64,000 bases of DNA, taken from contig LSYV01000004.1 of assembly GCA_001584585.1 (NCBI GenBank), positions 2,322,322-2,386,321 of the forward strand, given 5' to 3'. Position numbers and translations under genes: made by a program. This stretch comes from Gonium pectorale. Taxonomy: Eukaryota; Chlorophyta; Chlorophyceae; Chlamydomonadales; Volvocaceae. Shown in pieces: positions 33,495-45,100 of the stretch (its first letter is position 1; every line of letters starts with the position of its first letter). Below the pieces are notes generated by a model, which was not told the DNA's origin, made no database searches, and was given only the letters and a program-made list of their open reading frames with translations.

Positions 33495-36242
33495 TCACCC
33501 TGCGTCTCGCCGCAGTATGGGTTGCGGATTCGACATGCGCACGTCCACCTCTCCCGCCACGGATGCCACACGGTAGGACCCAGCGGGTGGCGCCGACGGC
33601 CCCGGCGGGAGCCCGGGCGCACGGCTGCCGGACGTCGGCCGCTGCGAGGCCGCATACGGCCCCGAGCCTCCGCCTCCTCCCATGCCCACAGACTCGTCCC
33701 GTGAGCCGGGCCGGCTCGAGTGCGACGGCACGGAGATACCATCGGATGAGCAGCCCGAGCGCCCAGACCCGGCCCGCTGCATGCCCTGCTGTGGTGACCC
33801 GTGGGCCACGTGTTGCTCTGACCGCGCAGACCGCGGCTGGCAGGATGGCGACCCCACCTCGTGCCGCTCCCGCTCCCTGTCCGCCTGCTCTGGCCCCGAG
33901 GCGCCGAAGCCGAGCCCGGGCGGCCCCCACGCGGAGCCTGGCGCCCCAACCACCACGTTGCTCCCGGCCCCGCTCCCGGTGTAGCCGTGAGGCCCGGCCT
34001 TAACCGGGCGCAAACCCGCCAGAATCTCGGAGATGGAGCCGCCACTGCTGCCCACGCTGTCTGCCGCAATGTCCCGCAGCACCTTGGCCAGAACCATCTT
34101 CCGCCGCCCTGCCGCGGCGGCGCCCGCTGGAGGCCGCGCCGGCGTGAGCGGACTGCTGGGCACACCCGGTGAGGCCGGCTCCGCCAATGGCTCCATCAGT
34201 GCCAGGCCCATGCCGCTCATGTCCCCGGACACGGGGTCGTGGCCGTTGCTTAACCGCAGCACGTCGGCGCCGGCAGACAGCGGATCCCGATCGAGCCCCT
34301 CGAGGCCCGGCCAGTCGGCGCTGGCGCTGGCTGCCTCATCTGGGTCTACGTAGAGTACCTTGTCGGCCGTCTCCAGCTTCCAGCGTTTGAGCTCCTCCAG
34401 CAGGGCCTTTGGATCCAGCTGGCCGCCGCGCAGCAGCGTTAGCGACAGCCCGCTGCCGCCGCCCAGCACCGCGGCGCCGGCGTTTCCGTTTGCGTGCCCA
34501 CCGCCGCCGCCGCGGGCCCCGCCACCGTCGGCGGCTGTGTCCGCTCGCACAGCTGCGACTTTCCACTTCCGCAGGTCGCGCGCCAGGCTGCCGCCGAAGG
34601 CGGTGTCGGAGCCCTGAGTGAGCTTGCTACCGACCGCCGCATTGCCGTCGGTACGGCTACCAGGAGCTGTCCCGCCCGCGCCGCCGCCATGGCCGTCACC
34701 ACCAGGACCTGGTCCGCCGCCGCCGCCACCGCTGCCTCCTTCGATCCTGTTCTTGGCCCAGTACAGGCCTGCAGTGGCCAGAATCGGCGCAGCCGCTCCC
34801 GTGCTAGCGGAGGTCCCTATCCGGGCTGAGAATGATGCAGCCGTGCCAGGTCGCGCGCTGTAGGGCCGATTTGTGGATGAGGAACCTGGGCGCTGTCCGC
34901 CACTCCCGGGCCTGTTACCCGGGACCGAGCCATCAGCTCCCCCCACCAGGCTGGCTTCACAGTGCCGAGTCCCCGAAAGCGGCGCCCCCAGGCTATGCGA
35001 TGTGCCCAGAACCGCCGCTGCCGCTCCCGAAGGTATGGCCCACCGCTCCGCTGGCGGCTGCGGCGCAGAGGCGCTGTGATGATATTGATTCTGCGCATGG
35101 TGGCCACTGGCGGGTCGGCTGCTTATGGGGCTAGTGCTAAGAGCGGATGGGGGCGACTGCGAGCCGGCGCTTCGAGCCGCCGCGGCGGCGGAGGCGCGCA
35201 GTGCCGCTAAGCTTCCCTCCCGGCTGCTGCGAAGCGTCCGCACCCACGTCCCGGCGCTAGCGGGCAGCAGGATGGAGGTGCCTGGCCGGACGTCCAGTTG
35301 AACATCCGTCCCATCTGCCGTGGCCACCAGTAGGTTCATCTCGATCTCCCGAAACTCGTGCGAGTCCAGGCCCACGCGTGCGTGCTTGATTCCCGCAACC
35401 ACCAGCGCCACCTCCTCGGCGTCGGGCTCCGAGGGCGCAGGTATGGGCGTGCCGCCAATGTGCGTGTCCGCATGGGCCAGCGGGTCGGCAGCGGAGGGTC
35501 TGGAGGCTGCGGCGATGGCCGCGGCCGCGACCTTCAGCGGTGGGGGCGGCAGCGGCTCGGCGTGAGGCGATGAATCAGCCAGCGACGTGGCTCCAGAGCT
35601 GCTGCCATTTGCATGAGACGGAGGCGGCCCTGCGCGGTCTGCCGGCGACACGGGCTGGTCGTCAAGGTAGTGTAGTGAGGGCAACGCGGCGCACACGATC
35701 CGCCGGTACCCTGGCTGCCCTGCGGCGGGATTGCCCGCCAGCGTCAGCGTCTGCAGTTGAGCGCATGGCGTGAGGTAGAGGACGCAGTCTGGGTCAGCTA
35801 TGCAGTTGCACTCCACGTCCAAGACCTCCAGATGCTGACACGCGTCCACCGGCTGCAGGTCGGTTATGTCGTTGTAGGCCGCGTACAGCTCTCGCAGCGC
35901 CGGCAGGCCGTTCAGTCCGTCCAGCCCTTTGAGGCCGCATCGGGACACCCACAGGACCTGCAGCAGCCGGAAACCGGTGCCGAGGTCGCGCAGAGAGTCT
36001 AGGACGCTGCCGTTGAGGTTGAGTTCAAGCAGGTTGGGCAGTGTGCCGCCGAGGTGCGCGATGCTGCCGCCCGTCGAGGTATTGACGACCAGCTGCAGCG
36101 AAGCGGCGTCCTCAAGCTGGTCGACGCCGGCGAGCTGCTGCAGGTAGGCCGTCTCCAACTCCGGGGTCCAGTCATGCCATTGCGCGTCGACCGCTCCCGG
36201 AAAGCGGGCAAGCGGCGACGGATTCTCCCGATCATATTCCAT
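33495..36242 (-). CDS. ODA8: LRRC56/ODA8-like leucine-rich repeat protein, outer dynein arm maturation factor
   Basis: ATG 36242 to TGA 33495-33497 gives one uninterrupted frame of 915 residues. After an N-terminal lead (ENPSPLARFPGAVDAQWHDW) come about five leucine-rich repeats (residues about 75-195): LPNLLELNLNGSVLDSLRDL, LLQVLWVSRCGLKGLDGLNG, ALRELYAAYNDITDLQPVDA, LEVLDVECNCIADPDCVLYL and LQTLTLAGNP. The LRR cap is YRRIVCAALPSLHYLDD. This order and spacing match LRRC56, the product of the Chlamydomonas ODA8 locus, which helps assemble and deliver outer dynein arms. The remaining 700 residues are Gly/Ser/Ala/Pro-rich and probably disordered, with short conserved-looking helices (LDPKALLEELKRWKLETADK; KMVLAKVLRDIAADS). 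Lack of introns over 2.7 kb is unusual here. Confidence 0.86.
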   Translation of the reverse strand: MEYDRENPSPLARFPGAVDAQWHDWTPELETAYLQQLAGVDQLEDAASLQLVVNTSTGGSIAHLGGTLPNLLELNLNGSVLDSLRDLGTGFRLLQVLWVSRCGLKGLDGLNGLPALRELYAAYNDITDLQPVDACQHLEVLDVECNCIADPDCVLYLTPCAQLQTLTLAGNPAAGQPGYRRIVCAALPSLHYLDDQPVSPADRAGPPPSHANGSSSGATSLADSSPHAEPLPPPPLKVAAAAIAAASRPSAADPLAHADTHIGGTPIPAPSEPDAEEVALVVAGIKHARVGLDSHEFREIEMNLLVATADGTDVQLDVRPGTSILLPASAGTWVRTLRSSREGSLAALRASAAAAARSAGSQSPPSALSTSPISSRPASGHHAQNQYHHSASAPQPPAERWAIPSGAAAAVLGTSHSLGAPLSGTRHCEASLVGGADGSVPGNRPGSGGQRPGSSSTNRPYSARPGTAASFSARIGTSASTGAAAPILATAGLYWAKNRIEGGSGGGGGGPGPGGDGHGGGAGGTAPGSRTDGNAAVGSKLTQGSDTAFGGSLARDLRKWKVAAVRADTAADGGGARGGGGGHANGNAGAAVLGGGSGLSLTLLRGGQLDPKALLEELKRWKLETADKVLYVDPDEAASASADWPGLEGLDRDPLSAGADVLRLSNGHDPVSGDMSGMGLALMEPLAEPASPGVPSSPLTPARPPAGAAAAGRRKMVLAKVLRDIAADSVGSSGGSISEILAGLRPVKAGPHGYTGSGAGSNVVVGAPGSAWGPPGLGFGASGPEQADRERERHEVGSPSCQPRSARSEQHVAHGSPQQGMQRAGSGRSGCSSDGISVPSHSSRPGSRDESVGMGGGGGSGPYAASQRPTSGSRAPGLPPGPSAPPAGSYRVASVAGEVDVRMSNPQPILRRDAG

Positions 36243-37300
36243 GGGCTCATCGCCCGCTATGAAGCGCTACGCCAGGAGCAGACGGGTCTGCACGGGGGCC
36301 ACAGCGCGGATGTTTCCCCTTGATCAATGTCGGCAAAGCATTCTTAACGTATGGGACACACTCAAAGCGGGTATACGGTATTCCATCGTTGACCCCAAGC
36401 CCGAAGGTCAATGCACATTTTGCCCGATAGTGCTGAAGATGCAGCATCAGAGCCACATGATTCATTGAAGCCCGCGAATCATGCTCACCGCCATACAGTC
36501 GAGCGCCCCTTCGAACAGTGAGTTTTCTATCGGAGCCCAAGCCCCGCGCGCCAGGGTCGATGTCCATCAACTTCGGCCATGCAAAGTACTGGCGTGCAAT
36601 CCTTTGTTGGAGTATGATGTCCGAGTTCGGTGCTGCCAGGAGGTAGAGGGGACGCCTGAGCGGGCTGGATATTGCTGCAAAACGCTACCGTTACGCGGCT
36701 TCTAGTTCAACTACGGTTAGCACCCTTGAACGATGGCGATTATGGCGATACCGTACATGTGGTACGGCGGGTTTGTGCGGGTTTCAGTCCAGCGATCACG
36801 TGCATTTCACAGCCAGTCCCTGGGGTCGACGTTACATGGGGCACGGGCACACACGGGCGCCGAGAACGTAGGGATTCAGGTATCCAACAGTAAACATTAT
36901 CCAACAGCAAACCACTACGTGCACGGCATTGCACCGGCAGCGACGAACAGAAAGCAGAAACACAGAAGGCATCTTGAACGAAATGCACATCCGAAGATGC
37001 GGCGTTAATAATCGGTGCCTGGGAAACAAGGCATGGCGGGCGAAGGACACGGCCACACCCTCCTGATTGGGGCTAGCGCTGGAGGCCCAGGTGATACACG
37101 GAGGTAGCCCAATACGACACGACAGAAATGCGCCTGTGCGGTTTGTCATGCAAGTCGTGCAAGTGCAGGGTTTGCCGCAGAAGGACGGAAGGTGAGAATC
37201 TCGAACGCAGGCAGCTCTACCAAGTGCGACTCGGCGACGGAGCTGCTGGGAGCCTCCAGCACCCGTACGGCAACAAGCTCCTCGCGGTTCTGTACCCTTA
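36243..37300. other. Intergenic region between the LRRC56-like and Misato genes
   Basis: Contains the promoter side of the LRRC56-like gene and the 3' UTR of Misato. AT-richer than flanking exons. One inverted copy of the dispersed repeat lies at 36985-37056. No gene is supported. Confidence 0.5.
36985..37056 (-). repeat. Dispersed repeat, copy 2 (inverted)
   Basis: On the minus strand it carries TTCGCCCGCCATGCC and, after the same spacing, ACGCCGCATCTTCGGATGTG, matching copies at 31291-31366 and 63383-63458. Confidence 0.65.
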
Positions 37301-40300
37301 TCAGACGTCCTCGTCTTCCGCAAACGAGATCTCCAGCTCAGCCAACGCCGCCGAAACTTCCTCTGCTTCGTCGCGCCCGAGGCCCCAGCTGTCCAGCACC
37401 GCCCGCCCGCCCGTGGCCCCCGCTGCGCGACCCCACCGCCGCCGCACCCCACCCACCCAGCCCTCGAACTCTGCCGTCGCCTGCAGCCGCGTCAGCACGG
37501 GCGCACTGTGCACTGCCTGCCCCGCAGCGCGGGCACCAAACCCTGCTGCCCCTGCACCAGCTCCTGCCATCGGTGATCCCGCGCTCGCCATCCCAGCTGG
37601 CGCCATCGCCATCGGCGTGGCGGCCGCGACGTCCCCATGCACGCCCACCCGCGGTTTGAATATTTGCGGGAAGGGCAGCGGCATGACCAGCGGCATGGGC
37701 GTGCAGCAGCGGTGCCGCACCACACGGGTGTGAGGCAGGCGGCGGAGCAGGAGGTCCAGAGCCTCAAGCGCCGAGCTACAGGAGACAGGCCCGGCGTCCG
37801 TGCGACCACCTGCAAGGTTGGGCAGGCAAGGGACGGGCCGGGTGGGCCGCGGGGCATTGGATGAGTTGGAGGGGTTCGGTGCTCCGAGGTCAAGCCTGGC
37901 TAGATACCCGAAGGGGCAACCGTACGACTGCCGTGCTCGTGTGCATTCGACTTTCAGTGGGGCCTTTCAATCTTGTTGGCCGCCGGGACTCATGCATGGT
38001 CCCATTCGCAACATGGCACGCGATAGAGCGCCCAAGGGCCTAATGTAAGCTTTCCCATAAACTGCCAGGGCGCCGGTGCGAAATGCAACACTTGATCGCA
38101 GGCCTATCCAGTACCGAATCCCGTACAAGCTCCATGCGCTGACTCGGGACAAATCACTACGAACGCGGCCGCAAGGTGTGGCATGTAAAACCCGTACGCC
38201 CTCCCCTGGCGCCCTTCATCAGGGGATCGGTGAACAGCCGCCCCGCCCCGTCTCGTAACGCACCGCGCAGGCAGTAGCTTTCTGCGCGGCTCGCGCCGCC
38301 ACGCCAGCTGACGGAACCGCCCTTTCCTCTCCCTGCCAACGCGTCGTCACGCCCGCTGATGCCCGGCGTAAGACTTGCCAGCTCCGCCAGCGACAACTGA
38401 GCCGCTCGGCCATGAAGTGCCTCCGCGCCGACTGGCCCCAGCCCTGCCGCCCTCACCGCCGTGGGCGTAGGGCCTGCTGGCTCGTGGTTTCGGTGCGGCG
38501 GCGGCGCAATCCGCTCGTCGAGCTGCTGCTGCAGCTGCCGCAGGTCCGCGGGCAGCGAGGCACAGGGCAGGGCCAGGTGCAGCGCGGCCAGCGGCGCGCC
38601 GCTGCCCTCTGTCCCGCGGCCCCCGTGCGGGTACAACAGCCGGATCAGCGAGTGCAAATCGGTGGCGCCCAGCGGCTCGCCTAGGGGACTGCGGGAGCCT
38701 GACGAAAGGCGCAGGGTCAGGCCAGGTCAGATTGCAACAAGACCGGAATCGGGTCCGGGACGGTAAGGAGGACCTTATCGCAGAATACGGCATGTAACTA
38801 CCGTATGCAACTACGGTATGCAACTACCTAATTCCAAAACAGGTTGCACTTCAAGGCAGGAATGAGCGATTGATGACTCGCGTGCATATCAGGCCGCTGC
38901 CTTACCTGTGAGGCGAGCCGGCAGCAGTGCGGAATCGAGCGCTGCCGCCAGGATGGCAGAGGTGTGGAACGGCAGCGCCGGGTCGTACGACAAGCACGGA
39001 AGGGCACTGGGGTTGTACGGCGTTGCCAGTGGGACGTACAGCGCAGCGTGCTCGGCCAGGCGAGCCAGGGACAGACCCTCGCTGAGCTCATCTCTGGAGT
39101 TCACGGTAAGGAGGCCAGTTGGGAAAGTATAAGCGAGAGTAAGTATCAGTCGTGCCGGGGGGCATTGCCGGCAAGCCCTATGGCGCCGCAAACAAACTAA
39201 AGAGTCGATCGGACAAGTGTTGCAGGAGACGCCCAACTTCCGGAATTACCCGGCAGACTCCAGGGCTTTCCCATGGGGCTTCCAACGGGACGAAAACGCC
39301 CCACCTGAGCCGAGCCTGAGTGGCAGGCTGGTCGCCCTGCGAGAGATGGGCACAGACGGGACCAGGTCAGGATGCGCCCCTGGGCATGACACGCGACGAC
39401 TGATTGAGGTTCCTCCTCGCACCCACACGCGCACTCGCCTGTCCCTGCCCAGGCTGCCGCAGCGCGAACAGCAGCGCGGGCCGCCCGGGGTACTCCTCCG
39501 ACACTTCCGCCAGCACGGAGCAGGCCAGCGAGCCGAAGCCCGTCAGGTCGTCCGCAAACACTTGCATACCTGCAGGCGTACCAACGGCGCAAAGGGAGCC
39601 GGTCAGGGGCAGGAGCAGTGGCCCGAGCAGTTGTGGCTGACTCGTTGGCCCGCTGCACGACCCCAGCGGAGCGCCCTGGGCCCCAAAGGGGCAGCCCCGC
39701 CGCACACTGCTGCACGCCCCGCCATGCCAAGCAGACCGCATCCGCCATGCTGTGGCGCGCCCCCCGGCCTCGTCCTTACGAGCACCCTCACTCGCCCTCG
39801 CCCCACTACTTTACACGTGCGCCCTGGCCCTCCCATCCCATACCGGCCATGCTGTCGCAGGCCTCCGCCAGGTGGCGCACCCGGTCCAGCGCATCCTCCA
39901 GCAGCTCCCCGCCGCCGCCTCCACCGCCGGAGGGGCCCAGCATGTCCGCGCCGGCCCCCCATCCGCCCGCCAGCGAGTGCGCCAGCGGACCCGACCAGCT
40001 GCCCGGGAGGCAGTACACGGAGCGGGGCGAGACCAGCACCTGGGCACGTGCGGGGCGCGGGGGAGGCGCATACTGGGCTGGGCACACGGAAGGCGATAAG
40101 GGCTGACGGAGGTGTCGTGCAAGGCCTGGTGAGTGTGGTGAATCGCGGAGTCCACAGAATGTACTTGCATGGCGATGCGGCCACCAGGAGGGCGCAAGGC
40201 CATGGCCGTGTGAGGGGTAGCCTTGGGCGTTGAAATGCAGAGGAGGAACCTGGGACCGTGGCATTGTGCGTCGCGCACCTTGCAGAAGTCGGTCCAGTGC

Positions 40301-41650
40301 CTGGCGTCGCCCACGCCGCCCGGCCCCGCCCGGCTGGCGCCGGCCCCGCCACCGTCCAGCTGCCGTGCTGCGGCCTCAAGGGCCGCCTGGTGCCGCTCCG
40401 CCTCCTCGTCCCCTGCGTGGCCGGGAAGACTCAGCGCGTGCTCTACTGCTTATAAGAAGCAAATCTTCCGTGGCCATGCGCGTGAATGGGCAAGAGACCC
40501 AGTCCCCGTTCCGCCCCGGCCCGCTTCCCTCCAGCCGCCGATCTGTCGTCCTTCCTCTACAGTCCTAACCCTACAATCCTCCTGGGGACGCCTGCCCCTA
40601 GCCAGCTATGCACGACACACCGCCGGCCTGCCCCCGACGTCGTTTGAAGGGCTGCGCGCCTCGCAACACTCCACGGGCCGTGCGCGGCTACCCAGCAACG
40701 CTGTAGTCCAGCCTCCGCGGCACTACCCACCCAGGGCTCCCCAGTCCAGCTCCTCATGCTCCTCCAGCGTCTCCACGAATGCGCTGCGGGCCACCGGGGC
40801 GGCCCGGTGCACCTCGCAGCCGCCAGCCCAGCTGGATACGCCCGTGCCGCCGCCGCCGCCGCCCAGCGCCACACCGCCGCCGCCGGTGGTGAAGGACACT
40901 CCTGCGCGCACACGCAATGCGAGGTCCTTCGACGCACGAGCAATTGAAGCTGTAAGGACACGAAGAGGCGGGGAGTCCAACTGGCAAGCTGAGCACTGCG
41001 CCCGGCCTCCCGGCCCCTATGCCCGTCACCATCGTCTTTGTGACCCCCTGCATGGCGCCTCGGCGGGAACCCTTGAACCCAGACCTCTCCCGCCCTCCGC
41101 CGTTCCTCGTCGCCCGCGCACACGCACTGCCGCACCTCCCGAGCTGCCCATCACGTCGAACCAGACGGCCCGAGGGCGATAAATCCGGCCCTGCGGTGTA
41201 GGCACGTTGCGGCTGCAGTAAAAAGCCGTTCTGCTTGTTTAGGGCTTCAGGGTGCGAATGACTGTCGGCCTTTGGGCGTGAGCAACACTCCTGACCAAGA
41301 TGGATAGAGCGGAGGTTACCGGTAATGAACCGCACGGCGTCCCGCCCTGTAGTTTCCCATGGCCCCTGCCTGACGGCCGTCGCCCTCCGTCTCCTCGAAC
41401 AACACGTCGTGGTTCACGCCGGTGGCATATTCCGACCAGCCCTCGGAGTCCGCAAGCCCGGCGACCTCATCCTGGAATGCGTGGGCCGGGATATGAGCCG
41501 CGGTAGAGGTTAGGAGGTTGTCATGGTAGTCGCGTGTCGGGACTGCGTGGACTGCGCGGGAAAGGTGTTTCACACCTGCAGGTTCCAGTAGTGCGCCGAC
41601 ACGAAGCTGGCATAGCTGCCGAAGCTAAGGGTGACTATCTCCTTGGGCAT
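37301..41650 (-). CDS. Misato/DML1 tubulin-like protein
   Basis: Misato family protein with N-terminal misato segment and tubulin/FtsZ-like fold. In animals it binds the TCP-1/CCT chaperonin and is needed for mitochondrial distribution and spindle microtubules. ATG 41650 gives MPKEIVTLSFGSYASFVSAH then YWNLQ and a GTGTGA donor. The next exon has DEVAGLADSEGWSEYATGVN and HDVLFEETEG. Later exons have ETLEEHEELDWGAL (about 40725-40770), HWTDFCKV (about 40265-40290), VSPRSVYCLPGSWSGPLAHS (about 39990-40050), MQVFADDLTGFGSLACSVLA (about 39500-39570) and YNPSALPCLSYDPALPFHTS with AILAAALDSALLPARL (about 38910-39030), all classic Misato blocks. The last exons encode a variable Ala/Gly-rich tail ending EISFAEDEDV at 37301. 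An intron near 38797-38828 holds a short tandem/inverted repeat (tatgcaactac units). Start and family are firm; some 3' exon joins are approximate. Confidence 0.9.
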
Positions 41651-42105
41651 GGGGTGGGGTAAAGCGCGCGATTTGAGCGGGTTCTGGGCGGCCGAGCTGG
41701 TGTGTGATCACTGCACCAGACATCTCATGCGGGACAAAGTGTGCATAAGGAAACTATTAGGCACGGGAAGACACTTCGCTTGGTAGTCGTAGTTGTACAC
41801 GACGGGACGAGACCCTAACCCGGGCGGGCACCGTGGGACCTTACAGCTTTCAAGTAATTGAAGTTCGCTGCCTGTACGCCTGCTACGGTCGACGGTTCAG
41901 CGCAGAGCGCATTCTCATTCCAACAGGCTGAGCTGCTACGGACGCTGCGCCCTAATCGCTGTACTCGCAACAATGAGACGCTGAATCATATACAATACCG
42001 CCCGCTAAATCGTAGTGATTTAGGGGCGGGTCGACATGCGAAATTTTAGTTGCGCGTAGCAGTCGGGGTTTCCATTTCACAGTGCTCTAGCATAGTAATT
42101 CAGCC
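41651..42105. promoter_or_regulatory. Divergent promoter region, Misato and BBS7
   Basis: Lies between two start codons facing away from each other, 455 bases apart. It contains an imperfect palindrome at about 41998-42030 (cccgctaaatc...gatttaggggcggg), about 75 bases upstream of the BBS7 ATG, which is a candidate regulatory element. No X-box could be confirmed. Confidence 0.5.
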
Positions 42106-45100
42106 ATGGAGCTCGAGCTCTTCCGCCAGGACCTCATCCAGACAAGCACCTGCTCGGCAGGGACCTTGGCGGTAGGCGTGTGGCCTCGCACAAGGGCCCG
42201 TGGCATCATCGTGGGAGCTGATCCCCGGAATCCTCCCGTTGGGGAACCCTCCCCAGGTCCTGCCCCTCTCCGAGGAAAAGAAAACCCAGAAGGTTGCGGC
42301 AGGCGACCTGTCGGGTGTCGTCCAATGCTTCTCGGTCAAAAAGGGGGAATTCAGCGTAGCGTTCAAGACCCTGCCCTCGTCTGCCAACAAGGCAAGCCGC
42401 TGCGGCCGCTGGAAGCCCGCACGGGGCTTTGTACTCGTCCGCCATGCCCCCAACCGCCCTGGGCACCAGGCTGTACGGGATGATCGGGTTGCACGCCAGT
42501 TCGGGAGCGTGCAGGGCGGGTCGGGCTTCAAGGGAAACCCCTTTTACCCGGTCCCCCGTCCCTTCATGCAGGTCACAAGCCTCGTGCTCGGCAAAGGCAA
42601 ATCGCAGCGTGACAAAATCTTCGTAGCGGCTGGGAACCAGGTGGGCGTCAGGGCCGGGGCGCCTGATCGGGCCGGTGGCTGTGTCGGTTGGCCGGGGTCC
42701 GCGCCAAATGCTTCCCACGCGGGAGTCGGCTGCAGCAGCAGCGAGCAGACTGGGCACGAGGACACAGGGCGGCCACATCGGGGACTTCCGGGGCGGGACA
42801 TGTCGACTCCCGGGCTCATCACTGAGCGCCGAGCGGCCCTCAGTGGGCCAAGCAGGTGCCGAGGGCCAGGATCTGAACCTCCAGCGACCTGCCCATGGCG
42901 CCAGTGGGGCTCCGGGAACCGGGCAGTGGCCAACTGCTCCCCTCGCGGATGGTTAGCATGGCCGCATCTCCCCAGCACGCCCCAGCAGCAGCAGAGCGAG
43001 AGTCTGGCCGTCGACGCCCCTACACGCATGGATTGGAGTCCTGAGTCCCCGACATGCCGCGCCGGCAGCATCAGCGCTATGCAGCTGCCCCTTACCACGA
43101 GGCCGTTGGCAAGTGCCCAGCACATCCGACGAGACGATCAATCGAACCCACACAGCCAACATACCTGCACACCCACGCCGCAAACACACCATCGTGATGC
43201 CAAACACGACATGCGCCTAACTGTCGTCATACCTCCCTACCCCGCCCTCCTCACGCCACAGATCAAGGGCGTGAACAAGAAGGGCAAGGAGTTCTTCCGT
43301 TTCAACACGCAGCTGACGGAGACCATCCGACGCGTGGACATCTTTGAGAAGAACATCTGGTCGGCCGGCGAGTACGTGCACAATCACTTCATCGAGGGCA
43401 AGGACAAGGCGCTCTACCTCTGCCCCGACCGAATTAATGCCGCCGAGGTGGGTGGGCGCCAGCGCCGGCTGACAATGTCTGCGCCGCCTGCGGCGGCTGC
43501 AGGGTAGGAAAGGAGGGCAACTCCTGCCCCGACCGGAGCGATGCGGCAGAGGCAGATAGGCGGTGGGCGCGCTGGCCTGTCGGCGTTGCTGCAGCGTTGA
43601 GGAGGAGGGGATGGCACCTCCCGAGGCGGCGCTCCAGTCACTCCAGTGCCGCACGTCGCTGCACGCGAACAGAGCACTGTGCGCAGGAGTGTAGAGGAAT
43701 CACGGGAACCGCAGGAAAGGTGTGCTCACCTGTGGTTTCACTGTCAGGCATGCCGCAGCTCCTTACGCAGCTGCCCCTCAATTCGTCCTGGTTCCCTAAC
43801 CCGCGCCCGCTCTCTCTTCGGCCCCCCTCCCTGCCGCCTTCGCGCAGGTGGTCCCGCTGGCCGGCCCCACCGAGCTGTGGCCGGTGCTCGCCTGCCAGGA
43901 CCGCTACGTGCGGCTTCTGCGCGGCAGCGAGGTGTGCTACGAGGCGCCCACGCCTGCCGCGCCGGTCAGCCTGCAGTACGTGGTGGAGAGCCACGACCCG
44001 CAGCACCGATTCCCGGACGCAAAGGAGGTGCTGTACGGCACAGACACAGGTGCGCTGTGGGCCTGGGGGCAGCGGGCTGGCGGCTCAGGGTTGGGTCACT
44101 CAAGGTGGTGGCGCTGAAAAGGCAGTCGGGTGGGTGTTGCCGCTCGTGGGGTCTACAGATTCAGCCGGCGCGACGCATAGGATGGGTGCGGTAGTGAGTG
44201 CCGGTCGGGCAACGCGGCAACGGAGGGGTACGTGTTTGGGAGGGACTTGGCTGGCTCTACCATGTCCCTCAACGCGTATAACGTGCTCCGCCCGCCGCTG
44301 CGTACATGCGGCCCGCTCCGCTGCTTCCTCATCCCCGTCACGAGGCCGTCCCGCCCTTTTGCAACCTCCGACAAGCAGCCGTCTCCAGCGTATGTCGTGC
44401 AACATGCCACCAGCGTTCCCCATCCACTCCAACTCCATAGTCCTGACCTCCCGTCCTCGGGAGGAGTCTGCTGTATGCCAGCCCAATGTCACGAAAACGT
44501 GTCATCTGCGACTCCCGGCCCCCCCACCCCAAAACAAACCACCCCGCAGGCAGCCTGGTCCAGCTGCTGATGGAGCCCAACTCGGCCCGCCAGGGCTTCG
44601 TGCTGCCCAACCCCAAGAAGCTTGGCGCCGTGTCCGCGGTCTACAGCGGCATTGACTTCACCAAGACCGGCCTCAACAACATCGTCATCGGGCGGGAGGA
44701 CGGCAGCATCGAGGTGCTCGACCTGGAGGAGGGCGGCCAGCTGAGGACGGTGTTCAGGTGGGCTGGCTGGGGGGCAGGGCCCAAGGTAAGGGAGAGGGAA
44801 GGATCTTCTACGAGCCAGGGGAATCCAACTGTTGCGGCTGCTCGGGCAGGGATGGCAGGACAGCGTGTGCCACGGTCGAGTCTTGACAGAGAGTTGGGTT
44901 GGAGACCCGGGAACAATAACCGTGCGGATGTCCTTGGGAGCCGCCCTGCCCTCCCAGGTCCCCTGGCCACCGCTGCCCGCCGCGTCTGCACCATTGCGAG
45001 CATGCAGTTCTGTCCGTGCTTCTGTCATGGCTTTGAGCGGCTGCCCCAAAGCTGCATTACACCTCTGTCGCTCGGCACGTCATGCCTCATGTGACCCCGT

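Noticed and set aside
39217..40233. 338-codon plus-strand open frame
   Set aside because: Antisense to Misato exons whose minus-strand peptides match the family.
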